From the NCBI GenBank assembly GCA_019454045.1, contig SKCR01036756.1, positions 62,001 through 126,000 of the forward strand: a stretch of DNA of 64,000 nucleotides, in the 5' to 3' direction. Within the stretch, counting starts at the first letter, position 1; every line of letters starts with the position of its first letter. This stretch comes from Zanthoxylum bungeanum. Lineage: Eukaryota > Streptophyta > Magnoliopsida > Sapindales > Rutaceae. The translations under genes and the position numbers were made by a program. Below are positions 22,263 through 34,200 of the stretch, in pieces. The notes below the pieces were generated by a model, which saw only the letters and a list, made by a program, of their open reading frames with translations, searched no databases and was not told the DNA's origin.

Positions 22263-22274
22263 AGTTTAGCTGAG

Positions 22275-22665
22275 AATGTCACTCCAAGAATGGAAACACA
22301 GTTCGAGAATGAACAAGCCGGGAATGGAAACACAGTTCGAGAATGAACAAGCCGGGAATGGCACTCCAAGAATAGAAACACAGTTCGAGAATGAACAAGC
22401 CGATAATGGCACTCCAAGAATGGAAACATAGTTCGAGAATGAACAAGCAGGGAATGGCACTCCAAGAACGGAGCAAGGTTCGGGAATGGACCGCATCACA
22501 GTAATGGTTCGGGAATTGACAAGTCGGGAATGGCACTCCAAGAATGGAGCAAGGTTCGGGAATGGACCGCATCACAGTAACGGTTCGAGAATGGACCACC
22601 TCTCATCGAAACGGTCCGAGAATGGACCACCTATCCTCAACTTGGTTCGAGAATGGACCACCTCA
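22275..22665 (+). repeat. Tandem array with GTTCGAGAATG motif, units of about 33-50 bases
   Basis: GGAATGG, then CACTCCAAGAATGGA, then GTTCGAGAATGAACAAG recur from 22275 on, changing to GTTCGGGAATGGACC after about 22480. The minus-strand relative has the same motif (GTTCATTCCCGAACC on the plus strand) at 35960-36390. Confidence 0.82.
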
Positions 22666-22786
22666 CAACAAAATCAACTCAACACAACAGGCAAACCAAG
22701 TGGCAGCTGGCGAGCCAGGTAAGTAAAAATGCATTGCATAACTTTTGATAAGATTGTTCAAAGTCACACACTGCACAAGTCCCATC

Positions 22787-22800
22787 AAAGTGGGGGCGAC
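22787..22800 (+). other. Polypurine tract of the gag-only element
   Basis: AAAGTGGGGGCGAC directly precedes the 3' LTR. The identical tract occurs reversed at 35551-35564. Confidence 0.8.
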
Positions 22801-25800
22801 TGTAGGCATTGCATTTTTGCATGTGAAACCCGATGATGAGTCTCAGTTGGAGGCACTACCTTTTAAGTCACGGAAGTCGTGAGAAACGGATATCGAAGGG
22901 GAAATTCAGGATGAGTATGCTATCATAGTCGTTTCACATGTTCACTGTTTTCGTTCGTGCTGCGTTCTTAAACACGTTCGAACGTCAGGCAGATTGCGGG
23001 CGTTTGTGTCGCGTTCGAATTTGCGTTCGAACGGTGTCGGTAATTCTGGTTTTGCTGCTAGCCTCACATTAAGCCCAATTCACCCAAACCTTGGCCCACA
23101 CGCCCAAGCCCACTTAAAACACATATTTAACACATGGTGAAATCAAAACAAATCTAAAAATCACATACCAAATTAAAATAAACATTAAAATCAATCAAAT
23201 ATTTTAATTCCTTAATTAAGATATTCACCCACCAATTACACAAGATTCCAACCTAACTAAAAAAAATCACATACTAAATTAAAAAGATGTCATGCCTAAT
23301 TAAAATCAATCATAACAAATTAAAGATATTGACATCCTAATCTAAACAAATTTTATCCCCCATCAAATCCATTGCTTTCCTTGTCTAACACCAAATCATA
23401 TCTCTCTTTAATGCCAAAATCCCTTCCTTGTGAGACAAGGTGAAACCCTAGCCCTTCTCTATATAAACAACCTCTAACCAAGACATGCATCCTCTAGCTC
23501 ATACAAATAACTCACACAAAAATCAAAACACAAAGAGCCTTAGTCACTGACGGCAATAGCAACAAGAAGAACATAAACAATTCCCTTCATCTCCTCCACT
23601 CCATAACCGAAAACAGCACCCCCCTAAACCTCTACCCATCACCAAAAATCTCCCCCATACAGCAGCCCTCCATCACCGAAAATATACCTCCAAACAGCAG
23701 CCCAAACACACCCCAAACAGCCCTTGAAACACGCCTGGACAGCAGCCCAAACCACTCCCAAAATAGTCCCTAAAATCCCTTAAAACAGTAACATAAACTG
23801 CACTTATAACCCTTGAAATAACCACACAAAACTACACTAAAAAAACACGAAAAAACACTCGAAACAGTTCGTTGAAACGTTAAGACAGTGACCTGAACAG
23901 TGAACAGAAAATACAGAAGAAACAGCAGCAAAACGGAGACCAGACGGCGAGCAAAGCAGTAAAACAGTGAGCTAAGATGCTGAACCAGTGAACCGGAAGA
24001 ATAAGGAGCTTTTACCCCTTCCGATCTCCGCGAAACGCAAGTCTGAAGACGACTTAAAAGGTTAGACCTGAGGGTACTTTCCACACTCATCTTTATTCGA
24101 TTTTTGTTATTTATTTTGACTGTATTTTAATTATTTGTTGAATCTTGTGTGTATGATGCGTGTTGTGGGTATTGGATGAATGAAAGAGTGTCGTCTCTTG
24201 TGGTATATAGGATGGAAACCCAGACGTAAATTCCATAGCCGAATCCGAATGGACGGTAGTGCGGTCTGTACTTGGGATACAACTCTACGTACCGCTTGAG
24301 TAAACGGCACCTTCTTTTGTTTCATGTTGCTTTGATTTATTTATTTATTTTTCGTCACTTGAATTCTGCATGTTGCTTATTTATGTATGATTCAATCGAG
24401 CGCATGGGCTTAGTAAGTGGAATGAAAGATCCCCTATGGGGAGGGGTTTAAAGCCCTTTACCACGATGCTTCGCCGCGCCGGTTGATGTGTGTTCGGTTG
24501 AATGCAAGATACGTTCAATTGGGCATACTACGTTTGATATTATTGCTTTTAATTCTTTGTATGCATGATTCAATCAAGCACATGGGCTTAGTAAGTGGAA
24601 TGAAAGATCCCCTATGTGGAGGGGTTAAAGCCCTTTACCATAATGCTTCGCCGCGCCGGTTGATGTGTGTTCGGTTGAATGCAAGATACGTTCAATCGGG
24701 CATACTACGTTTGATATTATTGCTTTTAATTCTTTGTATGCATGATTCAATCGAGAGCATGGGCTTAGTAAGTGCAATGAAAGATCCTCTATGGGGAGGG
24801 GTTAAAGCCCTTTACCACGATGCTTCGCCGCGCCGGTTGATGTGTGTTCGGTTGAATGCAAGATACGTTCAATCGGGCATACTACGTTTGATATTATTGC
24901 CTTTAATTCTTTGTATGCATGATTCAATCGAGCGCATGGGCTTAGTAAGTGGAATGAAAGATCCCATATGGGAAGGGGTTAAAGCCCTTTACCACGATGC
25001 TTTGCCGCGCCGGTTGATGTGTGTTCGGTTGGATGTAAGATACGTTTGATCGGACATACTGAGCTTGACATTGTTGTCTTTATTCTTTGTGTTGCATGCA
25101 TCAGGTCTGGTTCCGTTCGAATGCGTTCTCGAACGCTACACGAACGCGAACCTTCTGTTTACCGTTCGAATGCGTTCTCAAACGCTACGCGAACGCACAC
25201 GCACTTCCTTAGTCTCATCATGCATCAGGTCTGGTTCCGTTCGAATGCGTTCTCGAACGCTACGCGAACGCACACGCACTTTCTTAATCTTATCATGCAT
25301 CAGGTCTGGTTTCGTTCGAACGCGTTCTCGAACGCTATACGAACGCGAACCTTCTGTTTACCCTTCGAACGTGTTTTCAAACGCTACGCGAACACGCACC
25401 CACTGAACTGAGTCTTTTTCATCAGATTTCATACATAGTTTTCCTAGTAGCTATCCCCATATGTATGAATACAATGTGTTTAATGTATTAAAATTCATAT
25501 ACCTATGTCATGATAAAATTTGAGTATTATTTCTTGTGGTATATCGGATGGAAACCCAGACATAAATTTCGTAGCCGATTCCGAACGGACGGTAGTACGG
25601 TCTGTACTTGGGATACAAATCCACGTATCACTTGAGAAGGTGCTCACATGTGTGCTCGTGTGGTTAGTATGTGTGCTTGTGTTTTCTTGAATATAATATG
25701 CCAGTGAAGTTGTATGTTTGTCGCTCCTTTGATATACTTTCAAGCATGCAATCTTAGATGTGAAATATATGTAAACTTAGGTGTAATTTTTATTTTGTAC

Positions 25801-26088
25801 ATGTGAATTTAGAAGCATGATGCTCTTGGAAATAAGTGCTACTTAAGCCTGATTAAATTATTACATAAATCCTTTCATTACAAGTGGCATAAGTAAGGGA
25901 CCATTCCGAACCCAACGGTTTGAGGTCTTCCCTTGCGAGGGGTGAGTGCGGCCTTAAATCTCATTTTCTCGATTCATACCGGGTGGCGACTCCATTATTC
26001 TCCGGTTTAGTCCCCCGTGGCTACTCCGTACTCCCGACCAGGCCGCGAGCCCAGGACAGCATGCGTCGCCCAATTCCTGTGTCCCACA
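22801..26088 (+). repeat. 3' LTR of the gag-only element, 3288 bases
   Basis: It begins TGTAGGCATTG and ends TGTCCCACA, then CAGAG. It has the same order of parts as the 5' LTR: U3 with GTTCGAACG sites near 22976-23035, TATA box near 23458, 178-base array 24387-25080, TTCGAA array 25100-25400. It is 50 bases shorter than its partner, mainly from loss of half a unit near 25224-25300. Confidence 0.9.
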
Positions 26089-26760
26089 CAGAGGCATGGG
26101 TTCATAATAGCTGGGGGGAGAACGTTAGCCGGGGCAAGAAATATCTACTGTCGGATCAACAGAATTGAGGTAATGGTTGTGGAGAAGAGTCTGAGATCCA
26201 TAAAATCAGACTGGTGCCAAAAATGTTTAGTGAAGAAGACGCCCAGGGTGTGAGTTATCCACATAATGATGCGTAGATAATCAAGGCCAAAATTGACGGT
26301 ACTGAGTTGGATAGAATATTGGTGGACCCCAAGAGTGCTGTATATATCATATCTAATGAAGCCTTGAATAGCTTGGGCGTGGAGTTCATCACCTTGCTTT
26401 AGGATGCAACTTTGTATATGATTTGAAGGAGAAACTGTTGTCCTACTAGGTCAGTACAACTTAGAATGACCATTGGAATAGCCCCGTATACCAGGATAAT
26501 AATGATGGACTTCACCGTGGTAGACTGCCTAAGTAGCTACCAATCATTTTGGGAAGGCGCTTCATGGTGAAGTCGATGGCAGCAATGTCGAACTACTACT
26601 TGAAGCTGAAGTTCCCAACAAGAGAGGGGGTCGAGATAGTCTATATGATCCAGAAGGTGGTCAAGTGTTGTTTTGCAGTTGCGTCGAATAAAACCTTGTG
26701 CATTGAAGATGTCATGGGGCAAAAGAGGAAGGAAATGGAAGAAGATGCAGTAGACGTATA
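26089..26760 (+). pseudogene. Protease region of the Tat-like element (resumes after the insertion)
   Basis: After the gag-only element the Tat-like sequence continues with a segment like TIAGGxTLAG (IIAGGRTLAGARN), then VSYPHNDA and TELDRILVDPKSAVYIIS at about 26254-26355. This is the protease start of Tat elements. The active-site triad that should read D-x-G reads DPK, so the catalytic region is damaged even apart from the stops. Conserved text reaching IILGRRFMVK appears near 26550-26575. Confidence 0.75.
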
Positions 26761-27530
26761 ATCAGATGAACCCCAACCCGAAGACCCCCCCTCAATATAG
26801 GGAAGTGGGAGAGGAACTAGAACCAGCAGAACATTTTGGCCCAGGAAAGACAGTTAAGGTCGGAGTCGGGTTGGAGCAAATTTTGAAAAATAAGCTGGTG
26901 AATTTCTTGAAGGAATACATGGATGTCTTTGTCTAGGGTCACGAGTATATGCTTGGGATATATCCTCGAGTTATCAGCCACCGTCTGGCAATAGACCATG
27001 CTAATAAACATGTGAATCAAAAGATAACGACCTTCAACCGGGAACGATATAAGGCTATTCACGCTGAGGTAGATAAGTTGATGAAGGCCGGGTTCATCAG
27101 AGAAGTTAAGTACCCAAAGTGGGTATCAAATATGGTCTTGGTGAAGAAGACCAATGGTAAGTGGAGGTTGTGTGTGGATTTCTCTGACTTGAACAAGGCT
27201 TACCCTAAAGATAGTTTCCCACTCGCCAATGTAGATCAGCTTGTGGATTCGACGCTTGCCACGAGATGTTCAGTTTTATGGACGCCTTCTCGGGATACAA
27301 CCAGATCAAAATTCATCCGGATGAAGAAGAAAAGACAGCCTTCATCACGGATCAGAGGCTGTATTGTTACAAGGTGATGCCCTTAGGGTTGGAGAATGTC
27401 GGGCCAGCTTATCAAAGATTGGTGAATCGTGTCTTCAAGCCTCTCATCGATAAGACAATACAGGTCTATGTTGATGACATGATAACAATGACGGTAGTGT
27501 CTGAGGACCATCGGATGGACCTCAGATAAA
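26761..27530 (+). pseudogene. Reverse transcriptase of the Tat-like element
   Basis: Visible motifs in order: GHEYMLGIYPRVISHRLAID, then KLMKAGFIREVKYPKWVSN, VLVKKTNGKWRLCVDFSDLN, KAYPKDSFPLANVDQLVD, a frameshift near 27270, then FMDAFSGYNQIKIHPDEEEK, KVMPLGLENVGPAYQRLV, and the catalytic YVDD at 27467-27478. The fold is complete in outline but has a TAG at about 26936, a frameshift and later stops. It is the best-preserved enzyme region of this element. Confidence 0.9.
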
Positions 27531-28202
27531 TTTTTGAACTCTCACGGAAGTATAGAATGAGGCTGAACCCGAACAAGTGCGCCTTTGGGGTATCTTCGGG
27601 TAAGTTGTGGGGTATATGGTCAGAGTGAGAGGAATTGAGGCCAACCCTCAGAAGATCAAGGCAGTATTGGATCTAAAATCTCCGAGGACGGTGAAAAATG
27701 TGTAAAGTTTGACCGGTCAGGTAGCAGCGCTCAACCAGTTTATTTCAAAGGCCACATATAAGTGTCATGTTTTCTTTTAACTGATCAAGAATGCAAAGAA
27801 GGAAGTCAAGTGGACGAGTGAGTGTGAAGATGCATTCCAATAGCTCAAAGGGTATCTGACCCAACCCTCTTTTCTGACTAAGCCAATTCCGGGTGAGATA
27901 TTATTTCTGTACTTATCTATTTCAGAATATGCTTTAAGTTCAGTTATAGTACAAGAAATAGATAAAATTCAGAGGCCAGTGTATTATTCTAGCAATGCCT
28001 TATTATATGCAGAAACACAGTACCCAACCCATGAGCTGATGGCTCTATCCTTAGTTACTGCAGCTTGGAAGTTGTATCCATACTTCCAAGCCCACCCCAT
28101 CGGGGTATATACTGACCACCAACTTAGGGACATATTGCATAGACCTGAGACCTCGGGTCATCTTATAAAATGGTCCATAGAACGTAGTAAATATGATATA
28201 TC
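27531..28202 (+). pseudogene. RNase H region of the Tat-like element, cut by a copia insertion
   Basis: A connection segment (NPNKCAFGVSSGK) is followed by text matching RGIEANPQKIKAVLDLKSPR in a shifted frame, then RPVYYSSNALLYAETQYPTH, then VYTDHQLRDILHRPETSGHL (RNase H, with the TDH aspartate) up to 28202. There the LTR of a minus-strand copia element begins. The integrase and 3' LTR of this element are not found in the window. Confidence 0.87.
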
Positions 28203-30706
28203 TGTTGGGGTTTTTGGCGCGGTTCGGGCGAAATCGTAACTTTAAAAACTTTTAAAATTACCGAATAAATTATTCAATATCCAATATGAATAATTCATTC
28301 ATATTTCACCTAAACATATTTATTCAATATCAAATAACGACATAAATAGTTTAGAAAAACTACGAAACTTTTACGAAAATATTTTTCCGTAAAATGGCAT
28401 AAAACACATTTTTGTCTGAACCGACCAACCAACACACATGGAGGCTGCCCAAGTAAGCTCCAATAGTGCTTGGGCAGTTCATGGGCTGCCCAAACAGTGA
28501 CCAATTCACTGTTTGGACAGCGGACACCCGGTAAGCCCAAAACTCACCCGGTAACACCGTTTTTCACCGTTTTCGCATATTTCAACTCCGAAAAAAATTC
28601 CGGCAATTGTTCCAATGACCAAAACACATCCAATAAATTTATACAACATAATTTTCATCACCAAAATCACAGAAAATCTAGATCTGATTTGGTAACCAAA
28701 AATATCATTTTTTCATGCTTTAAATCCAATTTTCTCAATATTAATCATATCAACATTACCACCCACCAAAGCCACAACCTATGAAGAACTCAAGAATAAT
28801 TCTAGGAGTTACGATAGTGGTCATAATACTCTAGAATGGCAACAAGTCATCAAATGACGAAATTGAACTAATATTACAATAATATTATCCAATCCAACTT
28901 CACACATGCATCTAGCCTCCAAATCCATCCTCCAAATCAAAAAGCCCAAAAATATAAGAAAGTAAGAAACTGTAGAACTATTCTAGATATTCAAGAACAA
29001 GAAACAAGCTTTCTAAGTTTAAGATTATTGAAGATTACCTCAAATCTTGCAATTTTCTCAAACTTTTTTCTTGAAATCTTCACTTTCTTCCTTGTTTCTT
29101 CAAATAAATATTTGGGTGTTTTTTTACTAGAGAGGTTTGGCCATGGCTAGTTCTTAAATGAGAAAACAAAATTTTCTCACTTTAAATAGGAAGAAAACCC
29201 GACTTTGTAGGATGGGGAAATGGAATTTTGGTCATTTTTAATCTAATTAATTAATAATAAGCTTTTAAGTTGACAAATCCAATTTGTAAACTTTAAGCTT
29301 AATAAAATCATGCCACATGTAACCAATAATAATGAAACATATTGCATAACAATTATGTAATATTGAAATAATTTAATTATTTAGATATTTAACATTTAAA
29401 CATCTAAATAATTAATTAATGCGATTATTATATATGTATTTTTATTTACATTAAATAAAAAATACATATATTAATGGCATGTGTCAAAGTCTCATTTGAC
29501 AATTAATTAATATGTATCAAATCAAATTTTGTATCAAATACAAATACACATTAATTATTAATTGACCGAAATGACCCTAATGCATGTATTTTCGTTTAAC
29601 CGATTAAACGATTCGAATTAACTCAGTTAATCCGGTGAAGTATTATGAATAATCTATATTATTCATAACGTGTTGCCCAAGTGCTCAACGAGTACACTTC
29701 ATATTGTGGGATTCTCTAAGTTTATGTTTACTCATCACGGAATCCATATTCATGTCTATAATTCACCCACTCGTAAATTATGACGACCACAGATAATCTC
29801 GCTAAAATATGCAAGTCGAGGCCATTGCATACGTATAATCCCTCCGTCACAGACTATCAATATTATACTTGGGATATGATAAGAATTTCAAATCCCTAAG
29901 GTATAATATAATCGACTTCTTAAATTTACGATCTCTAAATAACACTCGGAACTCACTTCCGAAGTATACCACGACCATGGATTTACTAAATCGTAAATAC
30001 GTATATGATACCTATGCCCTATACACAGGACTGACAGATTCTATCTGATACTCACAGGATATCATGAGCATCGGTCCACACCCAACGAACATGCGGAGGT
30101 CTAATATAAATAGATCGGTGACGTGACTGCCATCAAACTGTGGAGGATATCTCATATATCCACAAAGGTATCTCAAGTCGAAGGACTACTATGCTACTCG
30201 ACTCGAGAAGATTTCTATTGACGTTGGTGTACCATCTATTAGGAAATCTTCGGTGAATCGTTCAATGTTTATCAAATAAACACCTACATGTCTATACGAG
30301 TCTCCCAAGACTCATGGTTCATTGGGATAAACCATCAGACCAAGTCACAATATACGACATGTACTAGTGTCAGTGGATTTTACTAACCGACCTATGTCAG
30401 TAAATATTGACTAGGAACTTTATTTGAGAATATACAACTTATAATGACGCTTCCCAATGTCAATTACAAACTACGTTGTAACTGTGCACTACGTTGTAAA
30501 TCTTATGGTCTTTGTCTAATATATACATATCACTAAATAATATTTAGTTTAAATCTAAAAAATATAAAAAAAATTTATTTCTTATATATAAAAGAATAAG
30601 AGGTGCTACCATTAAGTAAGTAATATTATGGAAAAAAGAATTGTTCATATTCATGAATCAGACAGAAATACGATCTGAATTGGCACTCCGAGCACCAACC
30701 CTAACA
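28203..30706 (-). repeat. LTR of a minus-strand copia element, about 2.5 kb
   Basis: On the plus strand it begins TGTTGGGG and ends ACCCTAACA, followed by a reversed polypurine tract, so the element reads on the minus strand. It interrupts the Tat-like RNase H. This is a different copia family from the 43-kb one. It has no coding frame. Two hairpins occur at 28445-28521. Confidence 0.82.
28445..28521. other. Two adjacent inverted repeats sharing CTGCCCAA
   Basis: The first has arms CTGCCCAAG and CTTGGGCAG (28445-28453 and 28469-28477). The second has 16-base arms at 28485-28500 and 28506-28521 with one mismatch and a five-base loop. The stems sit in the LTR near its R/U5 end on the minus strand. 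Confidence 0.75.
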
Positions 30707-31205
30707 ATTTCTCCCACTTGCTCTAGTGCCAATCCACGATATCATATACTCATCTTAATGTGTATCACATACTCATGGCCCTCAAGATCTCACCTAGCAC
30801 TCAAGAGGTAGGAGACCGGAAGTAGGTCCGCTATAAAAAATTGAGTTTGTCCAACAAACTCAATCGTTACCCTTAGCCGGCATCATTCATATATTGTATA
30901 AGGTTATACATCAATATGAATCAAATGCAACATTAATATTGTGCTACAGCTACTAAGTTGTCTATATATTTAGATATCAAATCCAAATATTATGAGACAA
31001 CTGCAAGTACAACACTAATAATAAAACTTCTAATCTATAAAGTCACTATGTAACTTCATAAGTCAATACTTCATAAGTTACAACTAATTCCACTAATATA
31101 GTAGAATCAACTATGACACTCCCACTGCATCTTTTCTGACTCTATATGACGTAGACTATCTAACATCATAATTAGACTCAAAACTAATTTGATCCTAATG
31201 TTTGT
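30707..31205 (-). other. Polypurine tract and 3' tail of the minus-strand copia element
   Basis: The plus strand ATTTCTCCCACTTGCTCTAG is a reversed polypurine tract. The remaining sequence has no coding frame and includes a perfect hairpin at 30840-30864 (11-base arms, three-base loop). It is cut by another LTR at 31206, and the rest of this element is not visible. Confidence 0.65.
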
Positions 31206-34200
31206 TGTAGGAGCGAAGCGGGATTTACCGCTATACCTATGATGCTCGGCGACCACGACACTGTTTGGCTCGCAGCCCGTAGAGAGTACGGAGTAGCCCG
31301 CGAGGGACTAAATCGGAGAATAAAGGATTCGCCACCCAATGTGAATTGGGAAAAGATTTAAGGCTGCACTCACCCCTCGCAAGGGAAGACCTCAAACCGT
31401 TGGGTTCAGAATGGTTACTTACTTATGCCAGTATAATGGATGGGTTCACACATTGGTATAGCCAAGTCTTATGCAGTTCATACAAGATAATTCAAATAAA
31501 CACACAAATTTGCACACCATAAACATTAATATAAATAAAACAAATTAAATTAAGAAATACAAGGTACGATAACAAGAATCATAATAATCAAAAGCAAATA
31601 AAGCGTCAATAAATAAATGGTAAACAAAAGGGGGGTTAATTATGCATATACGAGTATTTTCCGAGTGGTACGTGGAGTTGTATCCCAAGTACAGACCACA
31701 CTACCGTTCATTCAGATTCGGCTACAAAATTTACATATGGGTTTCCATCCGATATACCACAAGAGATAATACCATGCGTAAATCATTAATGCAATGTAAA
31801 TAAAAAAATAGGCATGAAATAATATAATAACGAACAAATAAAATAAAGGTGAAATAATAACAATAAATATGCAAAAAGATATATAACAAAACTAAATACG
31901 GAATAATAAAATAATGAGGAAAGCGAATAAATAAATAAAAGATAAATAACTCTGAATAGATAAAAAAGTAAATAACGAAATGCCGAAAGAGAACTAATGT
32001 GACCAGAAACTTGGTCGTCTTTTGATGTAGGACTTCGCATACCCGGCTAGACTTATTTCACGTCCAGCCAGGCATGCCGTGTTCGGAACTATAAAAAAAT
32101 AAGGTGCCCCTCAGGTCTAACCTTTTAAGTTGCTTCTTGGAAGTGCGTTAGGCCGTCGCCGGAAGGATTGAAGCTGGTTCGCTGTTTGTTGTCTCTAGTT
32201 CGTTGTTTCACTTGCTATTCTGCTATTTTATGGTTACTGTTTTTACTGTTTTTGGTTGCTGTTTTTGCTATTTTTTTGGGATGCTGTTTGCTGTTTTTGG
32301 GGCTGCTGTTTTGGTTGTTTTTCTTACTATTTTTGGCTCACTGTTTCACATTTTTGGTGCAGTTTTTGGGGGCCTATTTTGGTGGTTTGTTGGTTCACTG
32401 GTAGGCTGTTTTAGTGGCTTTTTTGGTGCTGTTTGCTGGTCGGTGGTGGGCTGGTTGTTTGGTCACTGTTTTGTTTGTTGTTTCACGGTAATTGCTGACT
32501 TTGGGGGCTGGTTTTGTTATTATTTTGATCGGTGGAGGGCTACTATTTTTGGTTGGTTTTGTTGTGGTTTTGTTCGGTGGAGGGCTATTGTTTGTGGTTG
32601 GTTTTGTTGTTTGATTGTTCGGTGGAAGGCTGCTAGTGTTTTTTTGGTTTGTGTTGGTTGTTTCGGCTGCTTTGTGTTTTGTTGGTTTGTGTTGGTTGTT
32701 TCGGCTGCTTTGTGTTTTGTTGGTTTGTGTTGGTTTCTGGTTTGTTCAGTTTTGGTGAGGGCTGGTGTGTGTTTTCTGGTTGTTTCGGTCTTAGGGTTCT
32801 TTGTTGTTTTGGTGTTTGGTTTTGGGACTGTTTCACGGCTTCTCTTCCTTACGTTCAGGTTTGCCTCAACGCTGCTGTTGTTGGTTCTCTTTCTCACGTT
32901 CAGGTTTGCCTCAATGTGTAGAGTTTTCTAGGTCAAACCAAGATCAATTAAGCATGTAAACGTGTTAATACATCAAAGTAAAGTTTCGGAAATACTCACT
33001 TTAATCGGCTTTGCGATGCGAAGAACAAAAAAATCATGCTCCTTGAAGCTCTCGGCCATGCCTCCTTTTTGTGCTCCATGTGTTGTCTTCAAGCTCCAAG
33101 CTTTGATAATGGATTCCATGCTCATAGATGGGTTTCCCTATCACCTTTGTGAGACTCCTTTGGATGTGCTAGCTATGGAGAAAATTGCAACAAAATTCCC
33201 CTTTTACTTCTCCTTGTTGCTCTCGGCATTTGGAGAAAAAGAAAGAAAAATGGCACTTTGTCGTTTGTTGGAGGGAGAGAGAGAGAAGAGTGTGTGTTGT
33301 TAACTTGTGCAATTTGATTTCAAAAATCAAATTAAATGATATACCAAATTTTGGTATAAGTCATTCAAACCATCACACTTGTGTGTTGCACACACAACAA
33401 CCTACCAACAACTTCCATCACATTAAAGTGATAAAGTTGACTAGTGATGTGACGCGTGATGTGACTTATGGGCCCCACTTGATTCGAATTTCGAATTAAC
33501 GAATTTTCCGTTGCGACGTAATTAAATCAAATTTAATTAAATAATTATGCCTAGCAAAATTTCTATTCACGTCACTAGCGAATTAATTCCAAAGTTACTC
33601 GTTCGTCCGAATTAAAATCTAATTTTAATTCCGCGTCGAAATCTAATTTCGTTTAATATATCGAATATATTATTTTATCGATTAATTCCAAATTAATCAT
33701 TCTCTCTCTTTTAATAGTATTTTATCTCAGATAAAATATCTCCGCAATTAATCCTAGATTAATTTTCTCTCTGATAATTAATCCTAGATTAATTATGTGT
33801 GAGTCATACGTCATCGGTGAATCTTTGGGAAGCGACCCATGAGATCCCTGGATATGTTGGCAGTAAATCCGGTCGTCGGACTATCCAAACACGTACGTAC
33901 CTAGTACTACATTTTTACCGATTTACAAGACATGGTTGGCTTCTAGCAAAGCACCGTGCCTTCCTAATTCTCCAGAAATATTCTTAAAGTAATATATAAT
34001 CTATATCAGGCGTAATATACGTAGTATTACGTATTGCGATCCAGTATCGGATGTCACGTACTAGGACTGGGGCTGGAATTGTGTTTGCCCCGTACGAAGC
34101 ACATATCGGATCTCTGGTAACTAGTCTCTATAATCGGATAAACATGACCTAGTCATATTATCCCGATAGCTGCAGCATATAAGAGCACTAGTTCCGTATC

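Larger units (their letters stand above)
21276..22786 (+). other. 3' internal region of the gag-only element, no pol
   Basis: This 1.5-kb stretch lies between gag and the 3' LTR where about 3 kb of pol would be expected. I find no RT (YxDD), integrase or RNase H motifs in any frame. It has a decayed acidic frame up to about 21420 (continuing gag), a short CATGCA run at 21860, and the two tandem arrays listed next. Confidence 0.75.

Noticed and set aside
22006..22346. Overlapping frames rich in GARPISVSV
   Set aside because: They are translations of a 28-29-base tandem array in three phases.
23770..24090. Minus-strand frame of 106 codons, repeated as 84 codons at 16642-16896
   Set aside because: It occurs at the same place in both LTRs of one element, antisense to its transcript, and changes length with small indels.
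24483..25049. 188-codon frame (also 17078-17554) with repeated HDSIERMGLVSGMKDP units
   Set aside because: The frame arises because the 178-base LTR array has units near a multiple of three. It is present in both LTRs and covers promoter/leader sequence, with no coding signature.
32203..32931. 242-codon plus-strand frame rich in F, V, W and C that looks like a membrane protein
   Set aside because: It is GT-rich low-complexity LTR sequence with repeated words such as GTTGGTTTGTG and TGTTTCGGCTGC. The antisense strand is equally open, and it sits in a retrotransposon LTR.
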